Assembly: GCA_014656495.1 (NCBI GenBank)
Contig: BNCN01000012.1
Location: 1 to 64,000 of the forward strand
Length of the DNA stretch: 64,000 bases
Reading direction: 5' to 3'
Source: Comamonas sp. KCTC 72670
Lineage (GTDB): Bacteria; Myxococcota; Myxococcia; Myxococcales; Myxococcaceae
In this document: positions 54,580 to 64,000 of the stretch, piece after piece
Layout: each line of letters starts with the position of its first letter
Numbering within the stretch: the first letter of the stretch is position 1
Position numbers and translations under genes: made by a program
The notes under the pieces: generated by a model
What the model saw: only the letters and a program-made list of their open reading frames with translations
What the model was told of the DNA's origin: nothing
Database searches by the model: none

Positions 54580-55203
54580 CTACCCGCCCGGCGCGCGGAA
54601 GACCTCGCCGTCCTGGCCCTCCACGAACAGGCTGGCGCCATCCGACGGCGAGACGCGGAGCGCCACGCGCGGCAGCCCCTTGCGGTCTCTCAGCACCAGG
54701 CCGGGCGAGCCATGCTCGTCCGCGCCCAGGATGGCCCGGGGGCGCCCGTCCGCGTCCGACAGCTCCAGGCGGGACGAGCCGTCCACCTGGAGGCCCACGG
54801 CGAACAGCTCCCCGCCGCCCGGCTTGGACAGCGTCAGGCGCGGCGCCTCGTCCGAGTACACCATCAGCTCCGCCAGGGACTGGCCGTCCGCGGTGGAGAA
54901 ACGGAGCCGGGGCGCGCCATCCTCGCCCACGCCGAGCAGCGCCCGGGGCCGGCCCTCGCCGTCCCGCAGCACCAGGCCCGCGTTGCCCTGCGCATCCGTG
55001 TCCAACGTGGCCCGCGTCTGGCCGCGCGCGTCCGTCAGCACCAGGCGCGACGTCACCAGGGTGCCAGCCGACACGCCCTCTCCCGGCAGCGCCGCCACCC
55101 CCAGGCCCAGGCCCGCGAGCGCGAGCGCCGCGAAGGTGAGTCCCTGCCAGAGCCGGCAACGGCGCTCCAGCCGCGCCATCCGTGTTTCGAGCGAGTCGTC
55201 CAT
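54580..55203 (-). CDS. Membrane-anchored beta-repeat protein
   Basis: A 207-residue protein. After a short cytoplasmic N-terminus (MDDSLETRMARLERRCRLWQ) comes one membrane segment (LTFAALALAGLGLGVAAL). The exported part consists of repeats of about 20-25 residues with the pattern Arg-x-x-Leu, then Leu-x-x-x-Asp/Gly-x-x-Gly-x-Pro/Ala-Arg/Gly-Leu-x-Leu (for example GNAGLVLRDGEGRPRALLGV, GSPGLVLRDRKGLPRVALRV). Such repeats form stacked beta strands. A GGAGG-like ribosome-binding site precedes ATG 55203. It resembles a tethered fibre or solenoid; function unknown. It converges with the SnoaL-like gene, leaving three bases. Confidence 0.82.
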   Translation of the reverse strand: MDDSLETRMARLERRCRLWQGLTFAALALAGLGLGVAALPGEGVSAGTLVTSRLVLTDARGQTRATLDTDAQGNAGLVLRDGEGRPRALLGVGEDGAPRLRFSTADGQSLAELMVYSDEAPRLTLSKPGGGELFAVGLQVDGSSRLELSDADGRPRAILGADEHGSPGLVLRDRKGLPRVALRVSPSDGASLFVEGQDGEVFRAPGG

Positions 55204-55353
55204 TCGAGAGCCTCCTTCTCCAGGGCACAAGCTAACGGATGTGACGCCCGGGCGCGCGCCCGACTGTCCACCAGTGACGCAACGCCGACAACGGACGTGG
55301 TCGCTCCGCCGCTCGTGCCCTACCTGGGCATGCAGTCCCTTCAGGAAGGCCCC

Positions 55354-56790
55354 ATGACCTCACGCCTCAGGCTGCTGCCACTGCTGGCCCTGCTCTCCGT
55401 GACGACCTGCGTGCGAAACCCCGCAACGGGCAAACGCATGCTGTCGCTCGTGTCCCAGAACGATGAAATCGCCCTGGGCAAACAGAGCGCGGAGGAGGTC
55501 CGTGGGTCCATTGGCCTCATCCAGGAGCCCAAGGTCCAGGACTACGTCGCCCGGGTGGGCCTGCCCATGGCCAAGGCGTCCGAGCGGCCCGAGCTGCCGT
55601 GGACCGTGCAGGCCGTGGACGACCCGGTGGTGAACGCCTTCGCCCTCCCCGGGGGCCCCGTGTTCGTCACGCGCGGCCTGCTCACGGCGCTCAACTCCGA
55701 GGCGGAGCTGGCCTCCGTGCTGGGACACGAGGTCGCCCACATCACCGCGCGGCACTCGGTGGAGCAGCTCTCCCAGGCGCAGCTCGCGCAGGCGGGCCTC
55801 TTGCTGGGCAGCGTGCTGAGCGAGGACGTGGCCCGCTTCGGGGGCCTGGCCGCCGCGGGCCTCCAGTTGCTGTTCCTCAAGTACGGCCGCGACGACGAGC
55901 GCCAGGCGGACGAGCTGGGCTTCAAGTACATGCTCAACGCCGGCTACGACGTGCGCGCCGCCGCCAACGTCTTCGCCACGCTGGACCGCGTGGGCAAGGC
56001 CGCGGGCGGACAGAGCCTGCCCGCGTGGCTGTCCACCCACCCGGACCCAGGCGACCGCGTGAAGGCCGCGCAGGAGCGCGCCGCGAAGGCGAACGTGGAC
56101 TTCAAGACGCTCAAGGACGGCCGGGAGGAATACCTCGCCCTGCTCCAGGGCATGGCCTACGGCGACGACCCGCGGCAGGGCTTCTTCCGGGGCAACGTCT
56201 TCATGCACCCCGGCCTGCGCTTCCAGCTCACCTTCCCGCAGGGGTGGAAGACGGCGAACCAGCCGCAGCAGGTGGCGGGCATCAGCCCCCAGGAGGACGC
56301 AATCGTCGGGCTGGTGCCCACCGGGAACATCGCGCCCCAAGAGGCGATGCAGCGCTTCATGGCGCAGGAGGGCATCCAGCCCGCCAGCGCCGCGCCCGCG
56401 GGGTTTCCTCCGGGCGCCGCGTTCTTCCAGGCGCAGACGCAGCAAGGCGTCATCGCGGGGGTCACCGCCTTCGTGACCCAGGGTGGCACCACGCTCCAGC
56501 TCCTGGGCTACACCGGGGCGCAGCAGTTGCCCGCGTACGAGGACGCCTTCCGCGCCACCTTCGCCAGCTTCGGCGAACTGACGGACGCCTCGGCGCTGGC
56601 CGTCCAGCCCGCGCGGATTGAACTGGCGAAAATCGCATCCCCCATGACGCTGCAGGAGTTCAACGCGCAGAACCCGTCCACCATCTCCGTGGAGGAGCTG
56701 GCCATCATCAACGGCGTCCAGCCCGGGGACACGCTGCCCGCGGGCCGGACGGTGAAGCGCGTGACGGGCGGGGTGAAGTCCACGCCCTGA
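55354..56790 (+). CDS. M48-family zinc metalloprotease lipoprotein
   Basis: A 478-residue lipoprotein protease. The N-terminal signal ends in the lipobox VTTC. The HExxH zinc motif is VLGHEVAHITARHS, and the third ligand is in the later DERQADELGFKYM (Glu). The N-terminal half (about 30-270) is the M48 peptidase (RGLLTALNSEAELAS ... STHPDPGDRV). The C-terminal 200 residues are a separate non-peptidase region ending in a LysM-like segment (NPSTISVEELAIINGVQPGDTLPAG). It would degrade or process outer-membrane proteins, like BepA. ATG 55354 has AGGAAGG just upstream. A hairpin terminator follows. Confidence 0.94.
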   Translation: MTSRLRLLPLLALLSVTTCVRNPATGKRMLSLVSQNDEIALGKQSAEEVRGSIGLIQEPKVQDYVARVGLPMAKASERPELPWTVQAVDDPVVNAFALPGGPVFVTRGLLTALNSEAELASVLGHEVAHITARHSVEQLSQAQLAQAGLLLGSVLSEDVARFGGLAAAGLQLLFLKYGRDDERQADELGFKYMLNAGYDVRAAANVFATLDRVGKAAGGQSLPAWLSTHPDPGDRVKAAQERAAKANVDFKTLKDGREEYLALLQGMAYGDDPRQGFFRGNVFMHPGLRFQLTFPQGWKTANQPQQVAGISPQEDAIVGLVPTGNIAPQEAMQRFMAQEGIQPASAAPAGFPPGAAFFQAQTQQGVIAGVTAFVTQGGTTLQLLGYTGAQQLPAYEDAFRATFASFGELTDASALAVQPARIELAKIASPMTLQEFNAQNPSTISVEELAIINGVQPGDTLPAGRTVKRVTGGVKSTP

Positions 56791-56792
56791 GC

Positions 56793-56821
56793 CGGGCTCC
56801 GGCGGGGGACACCGGAGCCCG
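56793..56821. terminator. Bidirectional hairpin terminator between convergent genes
   Basis: CGGGCTCCGG (56793-56802) pairs perfectly with CCGGAGCCCG (56812-56821) around a nine-base loop. It begins two bases after the M48 protease stop and ends nine bases before the stop of the minus-strand barrel lipoprotein gene. It can terminate either transcript. Confidence 0.75.
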
Positions 56822-56830
56822 AGGTGCCAC

Positions 56831-57631
56831 TCAGTAGTCGATGTTGTCGTCGCCGCGCTCGGACGCGCGGTAGACGTCATCCGAACGGCCCTGCTGGCGG
56901 TCCGTCTCCTCCACGTAGTCGGAGGGGTTGGCGTCGGTGTTGCGCCGGATGGGGCGGCCCGCACCGAACAGGAAGCCCAGCTTGAACTGCGCGAAGCCGC
57001 CGTTGAAGCCCGCGGCGAAGTCCGCGCCGGAGCCGTCCACCTTCCCAACCAGGGGGAAGGAGATGCCCACTTCAGGCATTACCCGGAGGCCGTTGGAGAC
57101 GCGGAGCGCATAGCCCAACGAGCCACCCGCGCTGAGGAGGTTGACGCCACCAAACCGCGTGTAGATGACGCGAGGTCCCAGCACCAGCTCGGAGCCGCCA
57201 TCCGTCTTGAAGCCCACTAGCAGCGGGAGGGCCACATTCACATATCTCGTCGAAATGCCCTCGTCCTCGTCGCCCATGGTGATGGACGCCCCTGAGATGG
57301 ACGGGGCCAGGGAGATGGCAAGGTCCGGGTCATTCGGTTGCGTCAGCAACACCTTGGTTTGCAGCTCGGCCAGGGAGAACCCCACTCGCGCGCCCACATC
57401 CACCCGCTCTGACACACCGTAGCGAAGCGCCATGTCGAAGTGAGGCATGACGACCCCTGCTGTAGCGCTGTCGCCCCCCAGGACCGCCGCCCCCAGCGCC
57501 CCCGGCTCGATGGCGAACTGGAAGCGTCCCGCCCCCAGCGTGTCCGCCGTCTGGACATGGCTCATCGACGCACAACCCGACCCAAACACGGCCATCAATC
57601 CAAATACAACAGTAACAACATGGCGAAGCAT
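56831..57631 (-). CDS. Outer-membrane barrel-like lipoprotein
   Basis: A 266-residue exported protein. ATG 57631 has GGAGGGG seven bases upstream, the clearest ribosome-binding site here. The signal LRHVVTVVFGLMAVFGSGC ends in a lipobox. The body has alternating short beta strands (GRFQFAIEPGALGAAVLGG, MALRYGVSERVDVGARVGFSLAE, GSLGYALRVSNGLRVMPEVGISF, FAQFKLGFLFGAG), consistent with a small outer-membrane barrel. The last 45 residues are polar and Asp/Arg-rich. Function unknown. The divergent gap to the DUF3293 gene contains several inverted repeats. Confidence 0.83.
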   Translation of the reverse strand: MLRHVVTVVFGLMAVFGSGCASMSHVQTADTLGAGRFQFAIEPGALGAAVLGGDSATAGVVMPHFDMALRYGVSERVDVGARVGFSLAELQTKVLLTQPNDPDLAISLAPSISGASITMGDEDEGISTRYVNVALPLLVGFKTDGGSELVLGPRVIYTRFGGVNLLSAGGSLGYALRVSNGLRVMPEVGISFPLVGKVDGSGADFAAGFNGGFAQFKLGFLFGAGRPIRRNTDANPSDYVEETDRQQGRSDDVYRASERGDDNIDY

Positions 57632-57651
57632 GTTCCCCTCCAAAGCCTTTC

Positions 57652-57733
57652 ATTCCGTTCTGGAACGTGGCGGGAGGAATGGACGTCGAACGGAATCGAA
57701 CATTCACACTGAATCATCCGAAACCGGATTTTT
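57652..57733. promoter_or_regulatory. Cluster of inverted repeats in a divergent promoter region
   Basis: The 134-base gap between divergent genes holds ATTCCGTTC (57652-57660) and its perfect inverse GAACGGAAT (57688-57696), an inner CGTTC-TG-GAACG (57656-57667), and ATTCA-CAC-TGAAT (57702-57714). The last element, ATCCG-AAAC-CGGAT followed by a five-T run (57716-57733), looks like a small intrinsic terminator on the plus strand ahead of the DUF3293 gene. The AT content is higher than in the surroundings. Confidence 0.45.
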
Positions 57734-57765
57734 CCGGGGCGGGCGGGCGGCGCATCATGCGGGGT

Positions 57766-58221
57766 ATGAGCCCCCACGAACGCGAGCAGCTGACGACGGC
57801 CTACACAGCGACGCGCTACGTCATCCGCCCCCATCCCAGCACGGGGGGCGTCGAGCAAATCCTGCGAGCGGGCGCCCTGCACCCGGCCCTGGACGCAACG
57901 CTTGCGGCCCGCGGCCACCGGGAGTGGGCCTTCCTGACGGCGTGGAACCCCGGCTCGCAATGGCGAAGCGACGAGGAGAACCGCCGCGCGCAGGAGCGGC
58001 TGGTCGCGCAGCTCGTCGCGGGCGGCTGGGCGGTGGCCTCCGCGCTGGGCGAAGCGGATGACGGCAGCTGGTGCGAACAGAGCCTCTTCGTCCCCGGCCT
58101 GCCCCGCGAGGAGGCCGCGCGCTTCGGACGCGCCTACGGCCAGGTGGCCGTCCTCGTGGGACGCACGGGCGGGCAGGCGGAGCTGCTGTTCTGCGAGGAG
58201 GCCCACGCTCCGGCGCCGTGA
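57766..58221 (+). CDS. DUF3293 family protein
   Basis: A 151-residue cytoplasmic protein of the DUF3293 family. The family core is visible: LTTAYTATRYVI at the start, WAFLTAWNPGSQWRSDEENRRAQERLV in the middle, then GWAVASALGEADDGSWCEQSLFVPG and GRAYGQVAVLVGR. Family members are small, typically about 130-150 residues, and their function is not established. ATG 57766 was chosen because it gives the family N-terminus; upstream codons lie in the regulatory region and look non-coding. Confidence 0.87.
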   Translation: MSPHEREQLTTAYTATRYVIRPHPSTGGVEQILRAGALHPALDATLAARGHREWAFLTAWNPGSQWRSDEENRRAQERLVAQLVAGGWAVASALGEADDGSWCEQSLFVPGLPREEAARFGRAYGQVAVLVGRTGGQAELLFCEEAHAPAP

Positions 58222-58296
58222 CGCCTCACCGGGCCCTCGGGCGGGTCATCGGGCGCCCAGGTGGGCCGGCTCACGCGACGCCCGACGTCCTCCCGC

Positions 58297-58719
58297 TCAG
58301 GGAATAGGGCCCCGGGGCGTGCCCGCGGCCGGCACCGAGGCGCCACTGCCACCCACGGCGGCATCCCCCATGTTCTCCGGGATGATGTCCAGCTCGCGGG
58401 CGTTGATGACCCGGCGCGCCAGCTCGTCGAACTCGACCTCCAGGATGCGGCCGGGCTGGTCCGCGAGGCCGAAGCGGATGCGCCAGAAGTTGGGGCGTAT
58501 CTCCACCGCCTCCCCGGCCTCCGCCAGGACCAGCGAGTTGTTGCGGGCGTATTCCTCTCCCGCCTGGACGACGTCCCGGGCGCCCAGCTCCGTCTGCACG
58601 GCGGCCGAGCTGGGAGGCGCGGGGGGACGTCCGGTGGGGCCCGTCGCGCAGGCCATGGAGGCCAGGATGGCGCCGGACAAGAGGAACCGGGGGACGATGC
58701 GGAATCGGATCGGCGTCAT
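58297..58719 (-). CDS. Small lipoprotein, unknown function
   Basis: A 140-residue lipoprotein: after ATG 58719 the signal RFLLSGAILASMAC ends in a lipobox. A Pro-rich spacer (TGPTGRPPAPPSS) is followed by a compact alpha/beta domain (VVQAGEEYARNNSLVLAEAGEAVEIRPNFWRIRFGLADQPGRILEVEFDELARRVI) and a Gly/Pro-rich tail. The core pattern of charged beta strands with two Arg-Phe edges is not recognised as a family. It may hold a PepSY- or regulator-like fold. It lies 112 bases after the clpP terminator hairpin on the same strand. Confidence 0.8.
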   Translation of the reverse strand: MTPIRFRIVPRFLLSGAILASMACATGPTGRPPAPPSSAAVQTELGARDVVQAGEEYARNNSLVLAEAGEAVEIRPNFWRIRFGLADQPGRILEVEFDELARRVINARELDIIPENMGDAAVGGSGASVPAAGTPRGPIP

Positions 58720-58831
58720 ATGCCCATGGTGAGCACGCCGCGTGCCACCTGCAGACAAGAGCGCCGGGAATGTCCTGTGTCGGACGTGCTCCCGGCGCGG
58801 CGCCCGGATGGCGCCCCACCAGGGGAGCACA

Positions 58832-58856
58832 CCGCCCCGGAGCGACTCCGGGGCGG
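58832..58856 (-). terminator. Hairpin terminator downstream of clpP
   Basis: CCGCCCCGGAG (58832-58842) pairs perfectly with CTCCGGGGCGG (58846-58856) around a three-base loop. It lies 15 bases beyond the clpP stop on the minus strand, with no clear T-run. It separates clpP from the small lipoprotein gene. Confidence 0.75.
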
Positions 58857-58871
58857 AACGGCCCTACGTCA

Positions 58872-59483
<612 letters not shown>

Positions 59484-59542
59484 GACGCCCCTACCCTAAT
59501 CGCCCTTCCGCCGCCGCGCCCGTCCCTTCTTCCCGGAGCGTA

Positions 59543-59567
59543 CGCTGCCCCACGCTTCGGGGCAGCG
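59543..59567 (-). terminator. Hairpin terminator downstream of fumarase
   Basis: CGCTGCCCC (59543-59551) pairs with GGGGCAGCG (59559-59567) around a seven-base loop, between the fumarase stop and the clpP start. A 14-base GC palindrome (59576-59589, a C6G6 core) lies between it and the stop codon. Both fit a strong stop for the fumarase transcript and leave clpP with its own promoter. Confidence 0.65.
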
Positions 59568-59589
59568 GCTCCCCTGCCCCCCGGGGGGC

Positions 59590-60990
59590 CTACCCCTTGC
59601 GGCCCGTCATGTCCTCCGGGCGGACCCACTGGTCGAACTGCTCGGGCGTGACGAGCCCCAGCGCCACGGCCGTCTCCTTGAGCGTGGTGCCGTCCCGGTG
59701 GGCCGTCTTGGCGATTTTCGCCGCGTTGTCGTAGCCGATGTGGGGGTTGAGCGCCGTCACCAGCATCAGGCTGCGCTCCAGGTTCTCCTGGATGCGGGCC
59801 CGGTTCGGCTCGATGCCCACCGCGCAGTGCAGGCGGAAGCTGCGCATGCCGTCCGCCAGCAGCCGGCAGCTCTGGAGCAGGTTGTGGGCGATGAGCGGCT
59901 TGAAGACGTTGAGCTGGAAGTTGCCGGACGCGCCGCCCACGGTGACGGCCACGTCGTTGCCCATCACCTGGGCGCACAGCATGGTGAGCGCCTCGCTCTG
60001 GGTGGGGTTCACCTTGCCCGGCATGATGGAGCTGCCCGGCTCGTTCTCCGGGATGAGGATCTCCGCCAGGCCCGAGCGCGGCCCGGAGGACAGCCAACGC
60101 ACGTCGTTGGCCACCTTGAAGAGCACCGCCGCCAGCCCCTTGAGCGCCCCGTGCGCCTGCACCAGCGCGTCGTTGGCGGCCAGCGCCTCGAACTTGTTGG
60201 GCGCGGTGACGAAGGGGTGGCCGGTGAGCTGGGCCAGCTCCTTCGCCACGCGCTCGGCGTAGCCCTGGGGCGCGTTGAGGCCCGTGCCCACCGCCGTGCC
60301 GCCCAGGGCCAGCTCCAGGAGGTGCGGCAGCGTCCGCTCCAGGTGGGCCTGCGCGTGGTCCAGCTGCGCCACGAAGCCGCCCAGCTCCTGGCCCAGCGTC
60401 AGCGGCGTGGCGTCCTGCAGGTGGGTGCGGCCCACCTTCACCACGTCCTGGAAGGCGCGGGACTTCTCCGCGAACACGTCGCGAAGGGACTTCAGCTCGG
60501 GCAGCACCTGCCCGGTGATGGCGGCCACGGCGGCCACGTTCATCGCGGTGGGGAAGACGTCGTTGGAGCTCTGCCCCTTGTTGACGTCGTCGTTGGGGTG
60601 GACCTTGCGCGCCTCACCGCGCTCGCCGCCCAGGAGCTCCGAGGCGCGGTTGGCGAGCACCTCGTTCGTGTTCATGTTCGTCTGCGTCCCGCTGCCCGTC
60701 TGCCAGACGCTCAGGGGGAACTCGGCGTCGTGCCGGCCGGCCAGGACCTCGTCCGCCGCCCGGACGATGGCGTCGCCCTTCTCCTTCGCCAGCGTGCCGT
60801 TCTCCACGTTCACCACCGCGGCGGCCTTCTTCACCAGCACGAGCGCGCGGATGAGGGCCAGCGGCATGCGCTCGGTGGAGATGGCGAAGTTCTGGAGGCT
60901 GCGCTGCGTCTGCGCCCCCCACAGCCGGTCGGCGGGGACGTCGATGGGGCCGAAGGTGTCTTTCTCGGTGCGAACGTTCTTCGTGCTCAC
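59590..60990 (-). CDS. fumC: Class II fumarase
   Basis: A 466-residue fumarate hydratase of the iron-independent class II, interconverting fumarate and malate in the TCA cycle. The family signature [17 protein letters not shown] is present, with [19 protein letters not shown] read as [14 protein letters not shown] near the N-terminal third, and [21 protein letters not shown] 60990 is used, with GAGGAG upstream; the codons before it are non-family sequence. Its product malate also connects to the malate synthase gene just upstream on the opposite strand. A hairpin ends its transcript. Confidence 0.96.
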   Translation of the reverse strand: MSTKNVRTEKDTFGPIDVPADRLWGAQTQRSLQNFAISTERMPLALIRALVLVKKAAAVVNVENGTLAKEKGDAIVRAADEVLAGRHDAEFPLSVWQTGSGTQTNMNTNEVLANRASELLGGERGEARKVHPNDDVNKGQSSNDVFPTAMNVAAVAAITGQVLPELKSLRDVFAEKSRAFQDVVKVGRTHLQDATPLTLGQELGGFVAQLDHAQAHLERTLPHLLELALGGTAVGTGLNAPQGYAERVAKELAQLTGHPFVTAPNKFEALAANDALVQAHGALKGLAAVLFKVANDVRWLSSGPRSGLAEILIPENEPGSSIMPGKVNPTQSEALTMLCAQVMGNDVAVTVGGASGNFQLNVFKPLIAHNLLQSCRLLADGMRSFRLHCAVGIEPNRARIQENLERSLMLVTALNPHIGYDNAAKIAKTAHRDGTTLKETAVALGLVTPEQFDQWVRPEDMTGRKG

Positions 60991-61087
60991 GCGTGGGGGC
61001 TCCTCGAATCGAGTCGAACCCCTTCGATAACAAACCGGGGCCCCCGCGCGGGGCTCCGGCCTCATTTTCTTCGTTGGACGCTGAGCA

Positions 61088-61441
61088 CTACACCCGGCGC
61101 TCGACGCGGGGCGTGGTCTCCGAGTTCCCCAGGCCGGACAGCCAGTTGTACGTGCGCCGCAGCGGCGCGGTGCCCGTCGCCGACGGCGGCGTGAAGGCCC
61201 ACAGCAGCAGGTACACCATCAACGCGGTGCCCCCGGACACCGCCAGCGCCACCACGAAGCCCACGCGGATGAGCGCCGCGTCCACGCCCAGCTCCCGCCC
61301 CAGCGCCGCGCACACGCCCGTCAACAGCCGCCCGTCCACGCCCCGGTGCATCGGCTCCGTGCGCGTGCCACAGCGCGGGCACCTCCGGACCTCCAGGCTC
61401 ACCTCCTCCGTGCAGCTGGCGCAGCGTCTCTTGGCGTCCAT
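61088..61441 (-). CDS. PspC-domain protein with N-terminal zinc ribbon
   Basis: A 117-residue membrane protein. It starts with a zinc ribbon of two CxxC pairs (RRCASCTEE and RRCPRCGTR). The PspC domain follows: [30 protein letters not shown], then the single membrane helix [24 protein letters not shown]. PspC proteins sense or relay inner-membrane stress, and the added ribbon suggests a DNA- or protein-binding cytoplasmic head. ATG 61441 has GGAAGGGAG upstream. It is divergent from malate synthase across 248 bases. Confidence 0.93.
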   Translation of the reverse strand: MDAKRRCASCTEEVSLEVRRCPRCGTRTEPMHRGVDGRLLTGVCAALGRELGVDAALIRVGFVVALAVSGGTALMVYLLLWAFTPPSATGTAPLRRTYNWLSGLGNSETTPRVERRV

Positions 61442-61557
61442 CACGTCTCCCTTCCGGGCCCATTCCCACTTGGCGTCCGCGGGCCTCATTCCTACCTACG
61501 CGCCTTGGCGCTCCCCATTGCATACGCCCTGGGGACCATTTGTTGATTTACAGATTT

Positions 61558-61572
61558 AACAAGCCGCTTGTT
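61558..61572. promoter_or_regulatory. Perfect 15-base palindrome at the malate synthase promoter
   Basis: AACAAGC-C-GCTTGTT (61558-61572) is a perfect inverted repeat with a one-base centre in an AT-rich part of the gap. It overlaps TTGACA (61571-61576), a full match to the sigma-70 -35 box. A third TTGTT half-site lies at 61540-61544, 18 bases from the first arm. The -10 region (AAAGAT, 61596-61601) is poor and spaced 19 bases away. This is a likely repressor or activator site for the glyoxylate operon. Confidence 0.5.
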
Positions 61573-61689
61573 GACAGAGTTACAGGCAAGCAGGCAAAGA
61601 TCCTCGCCGCACTTCCTTTTTGCCCTCTCGGGACTCATTTTCCGAGCCGTTCCAGCAGATTTACAACGCGCCAAGCCAAAGGAGCCTCG

Positions 61690-63315
<1,626 letters not shown>

Positions 63316-63372
63316 ACCCTTTCTGGATTTCGCAGCAGCAACCCACCACTTTACCGCAGCGAGGAGCCCACG

Positions 63373-64000
63373 ATGTACGACGCCACGCCGACCACGACCG
63401 ATGCCTCCCCTCACGCCAAGCTCCACGCGCAGCGTTTCGAGGGCATCAAGCGCAACTACACGCAGAAGGACGTGGAGAAGCTCCGCGGTTCCATCACCAT
63501 CCGCCACACGCTCGCGGAGATGGGCGCCAAGAAGCTCTGGGAGCTGCTCCACACCGAGGACTACATCAACGCGCTCGGCTCGCTCACCGGCAACCAGGCG
63601 GTGCAGATGGTGCGCGCGGGCCTGAAGGCCATCTACCTGTCCGGCTGGCAGGTGGCGGCGGACGCGAACTCCGCCGGGCAGATGTACCCGGACCAGAGCC
63701 TCTACCCGGTGGACAGCGTCCCCACCGTGGTGCGGAAGATCAACAACGCCCTGCGCCGCGCGGACCAGATTGACCACGCGGAGGGCCGCAAGGACCGCTA
63801 CTGGTTCGCGCCCATCATCGCCGACGCCGAGGCCGGCTTCGGTGGCCCGCTCAACGCCTTCGAGCTGATGAAGGGCATGATTGAGGCGGGCGCCGCCGGC
63901 GTTCACTTCGAGGACCAGCTGGCCAGCGAGAAGAAGTGCGGCCACATGGGCGGCAAGGTGCTGGTGCCCACCAGCCACTTCATCCGCACCCTCTCCGCGG
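63373..64000 (+). CDS. aceA: Isocitrate lyase, 3' partial
   Basis: The first 209 residues of isocitrate lyase, which splits isocitrate to succinate and glyoxylate; the window ends inside the gene. The sequence shows [20 protein letters not shown], then [58 protein letters not shown], which contains the KKCGH catalytic signature with its Cys. The ATG is preceded by GAGGAG seven bases upstream. It is 57 bases after aceB and on the same strand, giving the two dedicated glyoxylate shunt enzymes in one operon. Confidence 0.96.
   Translation, partial: MYDATPTTTDASPHAKLHAQRFEGIKRNYTQKDVEKLRGSITIRHTLAEMGAKKLWELLHTEDYINALGSLTGNQAVQMVRAGLKAIYLSGWQVAADANSAGQMYPDQSLYPVDSVPTVVRKINNALRRADQIDHAEGRKDRYWFAPIIADAEAGFGGPLNAFELMKGMIEAGAAGVHFEDQLASEKKCGHMGGKVLVPTSHFIRTLSA

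Noticed and set aside
55249-55262. CGGGCGCGCGCCCG palindrome between divergent genes
   Set aside because: Pure G/C sequence of low complexity; such palindromes are frequent by chance in this background.

Overview
The window is high-GC DNA with dense, often overlapping genes. Its content points to the myxobacteria, most likely Myxococcaceae (inference): many lipoproteins, a eukaryote-like Ser/Thr kinase fused to a cyclase domain, very large TPR and membrane proteins, a FadE/ACOX-type oxidase and a glyoxylate shunt. No tRNA, rRNA, CRISPR array, insertion sequence or phage gene was seen, and no gene-free stretch exceeds 300 bases.

Bases 1-12141 (+) are one compact, largely translationally coupled operon for a type II (stand-alone enzyme) fatty-acid/polyketide-like pathway. 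It encodes a FabZ dehydratase (entering from the left edge), a metallo-beta-lactamase-fold hydrolase, two ketosynthase pairs, a second hotdog protein, two SDR proteins, a LolD/LolE-like ABC transporter, a LolA-like periplasmic protein and an outer-membrane barrel. Each catalytic step (condensation twice, dehydration, ketoreduction) is encoded by one copy with intact catalytic residues and one copy that has lost them. This resembles the KS/CLF and paired-dehydratase logic of aryl-polyene-type systems, but is carried further. No acyl carrier protein, acyltransferase or ligase is in view; they may lie upstream.

Bases 12295-23570 hold accessory and envelope genes: a type B carboxylesterase, a serine beta-lactamase-like protein with C-terminal TPRs, a CPA1 Na+/H+ antiporter, an EEP-family lipoprotein with a small barrel-like partner, a DUF1800 lipoprotein, a lipoprotein homologue of protein-arginine deiminase with its catalytic residues present, and a HEAT-like protein.

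Bases 23573-39052 are a long minus-strand run: a 3183-residue TPR protein, a lipoprotein, QueC, a VanX-type dipeptidase, a YfbK-like protein that lacks its VWA domain, and a histidine kinase/response regulator pair. A divergent kinase-cyclase fusion (39156-41699) follows. The minus-strand genes at 41721-48599 encode a PepSY-like lipoprotein, an NlpC/P60 lipoprotein and an 1849-residue zinc-ribbon polytopic membrane protein.

Bases 48813-64000 carry a GNAT acetyltransferase, an EndoIII-like glycosylase, a PLD-family cardiolipin synthase-like protein, an acyl-CoA oxidase with an extra N-terminal domain, a SnoaL-like lipoprotein, a beta-repeat membrane protein, an M48 protease, a barrel lipoprotein, a DUF3293 protein, a small lipoprotein, ClpP, fumarase, a PspC protein, malate synthase and the start of isocitrate lyase. 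Fumarase, malate synthase and isocitrate lyase form a TCA/glyoxylate neighbourhood, and a perfect palindrome overlaps the likely malate synthase promoter. Several strong hairpins mark transcript ends in this part.
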